Of a stretch of DNA of 15,000 nucleotides, positions 8,217 to 15,000 are shown in pieces. A program made the translations under genes and the position numbers. The stretch covers positions 5,328,203 to 5,343,202 of the forward strand of contig CM022675.1 in assembly GCA_012295275.1 (NCBI GenBank). Reading direction: 5' to 3'. Position 1 is the stretch's first letter; each line of letters starts with the position of its first letter. This stretch comes from Chrysomallon squamiferum (Eukaryota; Mollusca; Gastropoda; Neomphalida; Peltospiridae). The notes under the pieces are model-generated. The model did not search any database. It saw nothing but the letters and a program-made list of their open reading frames with translations, and was not told the DNA's origin.

Positions 8217-8231
8217 TCATGTATTTTTAGT

Positions 8232-8655
8232 ATGTTCATTTACGTTATTTTTACTGATATTTTATTTTAGACTTTTTTCCGATATATTATTATTTATGTA
8301 TTCTTACCGATATATTATTTTTTACCTATTTGTACTAATATATTGACTTAGATTTTTGCTTATATATTATTATTTACATATATTTACCGATATTACAATA
8401 CGTATTTTTACTGATATTATTATTTACATATATTTACCGATATTATTTTACGTATTTTTACTGATATTATTTTACGTATGTTTACTGATATTATTTTACG
8501 TATTTTTACCGATATTATTTTACGTATTTTTACTGATATTATTTTACGTATTTTTACTGATATTATTTTACGTATTTTTTACTGATATATACCTTCACGT
8601 ATTTTTACTGACGTATTATTATTTACGTATTTTCACTGATATATTATTCATATCA
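8232..8655. repeat. 24-bp minisatellite (intronic)
   Basis: The unit is GATATTATTTTACG followed by TATTTTTACT. Units start at 8439, 8463, 8487, 8511, 8535 and 8559, exactly 24 bp apart, with 24-28 bp diverged units on both sides. Because 24 is a multiple of three the frame stays open (an 8-residue LFYVFLLI-type translation), but the array lies in a presumed intron and has no independent coding support. Confidence 0.9.
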
Positions 8656-8769
8656 AACACAGCTATGGTAGTGATGATAATGGCTGCCGTTTTAGTCCTA
8701 ATAGTAAAAAATAATGGTACTAGTGTTAGCATAGTTGTATTAGTGGTGATAATAGAAATGTCTTATCAG

Positions 8770-11041
<2,272 letters not shown>

Positions 11042-11400
11042 GAGCGGTTTTGTTTCTAAAATAGAACCAGGTTTCTCTGGAAAATAAACCAGTTTATTGT
11101 TGAAGATACAGGCAATTACGTATTGAAGTTAAGATCAGATTAGCTTTGAAGATAAATTTCATATTCTTCATTTAAGTCTTCTACAGGCTTTAATATCTCT
11201 GAACAGAATGAAGATTTTTATTTAATTGCTTTCAAATTTTGTTTGTAAGTTTCTAATTGTTTATTGATTATTTCTTTGTTTAGACGTGCGTTCATTTGTT
11301 TAATTTTTGATTAGACGGATTAATTTTTATTGTTTTTCCACATTTTTAAATAAATAAATATAATTTTATAGAATTATTGTTGTGAATTTTTAATCAGTGA
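11042..11400 (+). other. Probable 3' UTR / downstream flank of the FReD gene
   Basis: No reading frame is evident. The region is AT-rich low-complexity DNA. AATAAA occurs at 11083-11088 and again in an AAATAAATAAATA run at 11348-11360; either could be a polyadenylation signal for the FReD transcript. A short phrase, TCTGGAAAATAA, occurs at the stop codon and again about 48 nt later, a small local duplication that also carries the first AATAAA. Confidence 0.4.
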
Positions 11401-11958
<558 letters not shown>

Positions 11959-12545
11959 GAAGAGCTTACTAAGGGGAGTCACTTATGTTTCTATTGATTT
12001 TTGTTGATGTGCTTTTTTCGTTTAGCCATCCACCACGGGATTTACTTCGATTTCTCATTTAATATTTTTTTTAATTTCTGCGAGTGAATTCTCTCGCTAT
12101 ACTCTTTGGTACTGGGAATTATCTGTCAGGCAAGTTTATTTAATAACTATGCCTTCGTTATGAAAAATAGTAATTTGTGACTCCATTTAATAATACAAAG
12201 ACTGTTTTAAACATAAAAAATATTCACAATCTATTTCATGTTTTGTCAAAATTATAGTCATTATTATGGTCACCATCGTGATACTTGTTTGCACTGTTTC
12301 GATTATCGTCATCGACTTGATTATTATCATTATCAAAACAGCATCATTATTATCACCGGCATCGAAATCATCAGAAATATATAACATCACAATGATTATA
12401 AAGACATTGAATATTTTCAAGTTGTTTTATTTTACAGTTTTTAGTGATTTGTTTAATTTTGTATTCTTATTTATTTTGCTTTTACTGTAATTAACTTTTC
12501 TCCCTCATCCAGTCTTAATTTGTAGAAAGAAAAGAGTACGATTGA
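11959..12545. other. Unique AT-rich stretch with degenerate ATC/ATT runs
   Basis: No gene was recognised. 12250-12390 contains imperfect ATC/ATT trinucleotides whose Ile/Val/Ser-rich translation reflects composition. Confidence 0.6.
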
Positions 12546-12552
12546 AATTTGG

Positions 12553-12762
12553 TGCCGCCATTTTCCTATGCTGTGACGTCATGACATACGCAGTGATCGA
12601 TTTCCTCTAAAGTTTCTTACGTCTGAAAAAAAAAAAAAAATATAACTATTATTATTTATCTTAGTTATCTGATAGAAGTAGCTTATAAATAAGTAAAAAC
12701 TTCAGTTCACCACGGACGTAATGCCCTCAAGACTCGGGTTACAAAAGAATAAAATGGCGGCA
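12553..12762. promoter_or_regulatory. CRE flanked by inverted YY1-like motifs
   Basis: TGCCGCCATTTT at 12553-12564 and its exact reverse complement AAAATGGCGGCA at 12751-12762 both match the YY1 core (GCCGCCAT). A full CRE, TGACGTCA, lies at 12574-12581. Between them is low-repeat AT-rich DNA with a short poly-A (about 12626-12640). It could be a bidirectional promoter or enhancer, or the ends of a small inverted-repeat element; there is no ORF inside. Confidence 0.3.
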
Positions 12763-12979
12763 TTCAAATGTTTTGTGACAGTATAACGTTCCTTTCCTGC
12801 TTGGTTGTGAATGTCAGATAATAACTTAGAAGTACAGTTTAAGAAATTTTATTACACTAGATTTTCAGAAATTTTAAACTTGTATTCTTTCCAGGAATGA
12901 GCTGTAATAAGTTTTTATTAAAAAATATAATAATAAAAAAAAAAAATAAAAAAGAAAAAAAAGACAGTATCGTACAATT

Positions 12980-12990
12980 GATTATTATTA

Positions 12991-13050
<60 letters not shown>

Positions 13051-13060
13051 ATTATTGTTA
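12980..13060. repeat. (ATT)n microsatellite
   Basis: About 20 or more ATT units, with a single TCATT interruption near the start and decay at the end. A-rich DNA precedes it (12930-12965). Confidence 0.95.
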
Positions 13061-13200
13061 TTGTAGTTGTTTTAAATAGAAAAGTACTAATAACAACTGT
13101 AATTACTAAAGCAGCAGCAGTAGTAGTAGTAGTAATGTAACAGCAACAGTAGCATTTCTGGTAGCAGTAACAGTCGCAGTAACAGTGACTGCTATTGTAG

Positions 13201-13557
13201 AGTAGTAAAATAATAGTTATAGCGATAGCAATGTTTATGTCTTATAGTAATACTTCAAGTAGTATAATAATAGTAACAGCAGTAGGAATGTTTGTGTCCT
13301 ATAGTAATACTTCAAGTTGTAAAATAATAGTTACAGCAGTAGGAATGTTTATGTGTTATAGTAATACTTCAAGTAGTAAAATAATAGTTATAGCAGTAGG
13401 AATGTTTATGTCTTATAGTAATACTTCCAAGTAGTAAAATAATAGTTATAGCAGTAGGAATGTTTATGTCTTATAGTAATACTTCAAGTAGTAAAATAAT
13501 AGTTATAGCAGAAGGAATAGTTATTTCTTATAGTAAAACTTCAAGTAATCATGTGAA
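13201..13557. repeat. 57-bp minisatellite with partly conserved reading frame
   Basis: ATGTTTATGTCTTATAGTAA begins units at 13231, 13288, 13345 and 13402 (57 bp apart). Later units start at 13460 and 13517. A partial unit (AGTAGTAAAATAATAG) starts at 13201. Each of the first four units encodes a 19-residue period of MFMSYSNTSS and KIIVIAVG type. A single added C near 13428 shifts the fifth unit out of frame, and there is no splice or promoter evidence for translation. Confidence 0.93.
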
Positions 13558-13683
13558 ATATTACAACAAGAAATAGCATTAGTAGCTATAATAACAGTAA
13601 TCATGACGATGATGATAATTATAATGATGATGATAATGATGACGAAAACAATGATAATTAATAATAAATAATAATAACATTAC

Positions 13684-13704
13684 TACAACAACAACTACTA
13701 CTAC

Positions 13705-13797
<93 letters not shown>
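13684..13797. repeat. (AAT)n(AAC)n(AAT)n compound microsatellite
   Basis: ACT/AAT units, then about 10 CAA units (13741-13769), then AAT units to about 13797. The Leu/Val minus-strand peptide is an artefact. Confidence 0.95.
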
Positions 13798-13799
<2 letters not shown>

Positions 13800-13800
<1 letters not shown>

Positions 13801-14095
13801 CGACTACATTAAAATAAGTTGTAGTGGTGGTATAGGTGAGGCAGTATAAACAATAACAATATCTTTAACAAGAACAATTTTGTATTTTATATTCTTTCTT
13901 CGATTAGATTTATGCTGAATTCGCTGGAGCATGTAGAACAGATATATTATTAAATGCACTCACAAAACGAAATTCTGCTCATCGAACACAGTATTTGTAT
14001 TTGAAAAGAGGAAAACGAGAAATCACTTGAATATTTTATTATTGACGTTAGAGATGGATCTTTCAAGGCCACTGTTCTGGATCTGTTTTGAAGTA
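13800..14095. other. AT-rich spacer, no gene recognised
   Basis: Mostly unique sequence with CpG at 13919-13990. No frame longer than background and no paired splice signals were identified. Confidence 0.5.
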
Positions 14096-14096
14096 T

Positions 14097-14277
<181 letters not shown>

Positions 14278-14600
14278 CTGTTTCATTGTCGTTTTACTTG
14301 GAAACATTTTTAACATAAGTTCGTTACATTTTGGATAATTTTCTATTCACTTCCGTTGTTGTATAGTTATATATAATTAATTTAATTACATTATTTACAG
14401 AAAATATAAATTTATCCATTTATTAAATGTTTATTTTAATCAGTTTCATGCGATTTATAAATATATATATATGGCTGGATGGTGCGATCTACATGTTGCT
14501 GTTGTTGTTGATTCTGTTGTTGTTATTCGTGGCAGAAGTAGTAGTGGTAATAATGTTAGCAGAAACATCACAAATGTACAAAAAATGAAATAGTATTAAT
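14278..14600. other. AT-rich spacer with short TA and GTT runs
   Basis: TA run at 14459-14471 and GTT units at about 14495-14525. No gene recognised. Confidence 0.5.
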
Positions 14601-14765
14601 AATGATAGTTGAAATAGTGTTAGTTATAGTAGTATTAGTAGTGGCAGTAACTGTACTAGAAGTTGCAATAGCTAGTGTTGTTGTAGCAGCAACAGCATCA
14701 ACTCAAGCCGCAGTTGTAGTTGTAGTGGTCGTAGTGAAAGTGATGATAATAATAAAAGTAGTAAT
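14601..14765. repeat. Degenerate GTA/GTT trinucleotide tract
   Basis: Imperfect GTA, GTT and GCA trinucleotides keep one frame open (a Val-rich peptide). The composition and lack of any domain argue for simple-repeat decay. Confidence 0.7.
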
Positions 14766-15000
14766 AATCTTGAATCAAAAAATCCGGCAAATCCAGAAAT
14801 ACAGAGCACCTGCGATTTCATGACGTGGAGTTGAAACTGCATGTCTCGATGTGTCACACCCATCACCCGCGTAACAAAGAAAAAATAAATATAGAATTTT
14901 TATTTCATTTTTTTAAATCGAATTTTATGATAACTATCCAAGTCAATTTACATTACCGCCTGAAGTAATTTAGTCTGTTGTTAATAATTTAGACGTCATT
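14766..15000. other. Unique end segment, no gene assigned
   Basis: 14770-14880 is low-repeat and CpG-containing. A minus-strand frame reads GVTHRDMQFQLHVMKSQ and VLCISGFAGFFDS, but without splice signals I cannot support a gene. The window ends in a near-CRE (AGACGTCA, 14991-14998). Confidence 0.4.

Noticed and set aside
14602-14866. Val-rich forward and Leu-rich minus ORFs
   Set aside because: Degenerate GTA/GTT trinucleotide tract; no domain, splice signal or balanced composition.

Overview
This window looks like a stretch of an invertebrate animal nuclear genome. It is AT-rich, has GT-AG introns, and a large fraction of it is microsatellite or minisatellite DNA. The one confidently recognised gene encodes a fibrinogen-related domain (FReD), the C-terminal domain of ficolin/tenascin/FREP-type extracellular lectins. 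Together with the dense GA/CT, CATA, CAGA/GATA and ATT repeats this suggests a lophotrochozoan, most likely a mollusc and possibly a cephalopod. That placement is inference. No rRNA gene, intact tRNA, CRISPR array, prokaryotic operon or intact transposon ORF was seen.

Layout. 1-510: CA, poly-T and ATT repeats. 480-880: a low-repeat, CpG-retaining block with exon-like signals on both strands. 872-2400: mostly pyrimidine-rich (CT, TCTG/TCTA) repeats. 2440-2880: low-repeat DNA with a 36-codon ORF that looks like a one-pass membrane peptide. 2890-3860: a purine-rich GATA/GA/CAGA array that includes a perfect 122-bp tandem duplication. 4120-4260: a promoter-like patch (KLF/Sp-type, two CCAAT boxes, one CRE). 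4260-6310: mainly simple repeats. 6311-7134: a degenerate 23-bp minisatellite of roughly 25 or more copies. 7135-7260: unique DNA with an RFX-type X-box. 7300-8025: CATA, CA and A-rich DNA. 8026-11041: the FReD gene on the + strand, with a 24-bp minisatellite in an upstream intron. 11612-11958: a long GA tract followed by a 43-bp minisatellite. 12550-12765: a CRE flanked by inverted YY1-like motifs. 12970-15000: ATT, AAT/AAC and GTA-type repeats plus a 57-bp minisatellite with partly open reading frames.

The FReD gene is assembled from exons at 8770-8854, 9113-9252, 9579-9675, 9949-10113 and 10782-11041. All junction phases match and the conceptual domain is complete to the stop codon. The exception is the third of these exons. 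The position where its acceptor must lie reads ...TACAA rather than ...TACAG, and no in-frame AG is available, so the copy may be a pseudogene, use a non-canonical site, or contain a sequence error. A (TTC)n(TTA)n tract of about 135 bp ends only 12 nt before the next exon. The signal-peptide exon was not found. The most unusual content is this possibly disabled immune-type lectin gene inside four distinct minisatellite families; I did not find a clear new multi-gene system.
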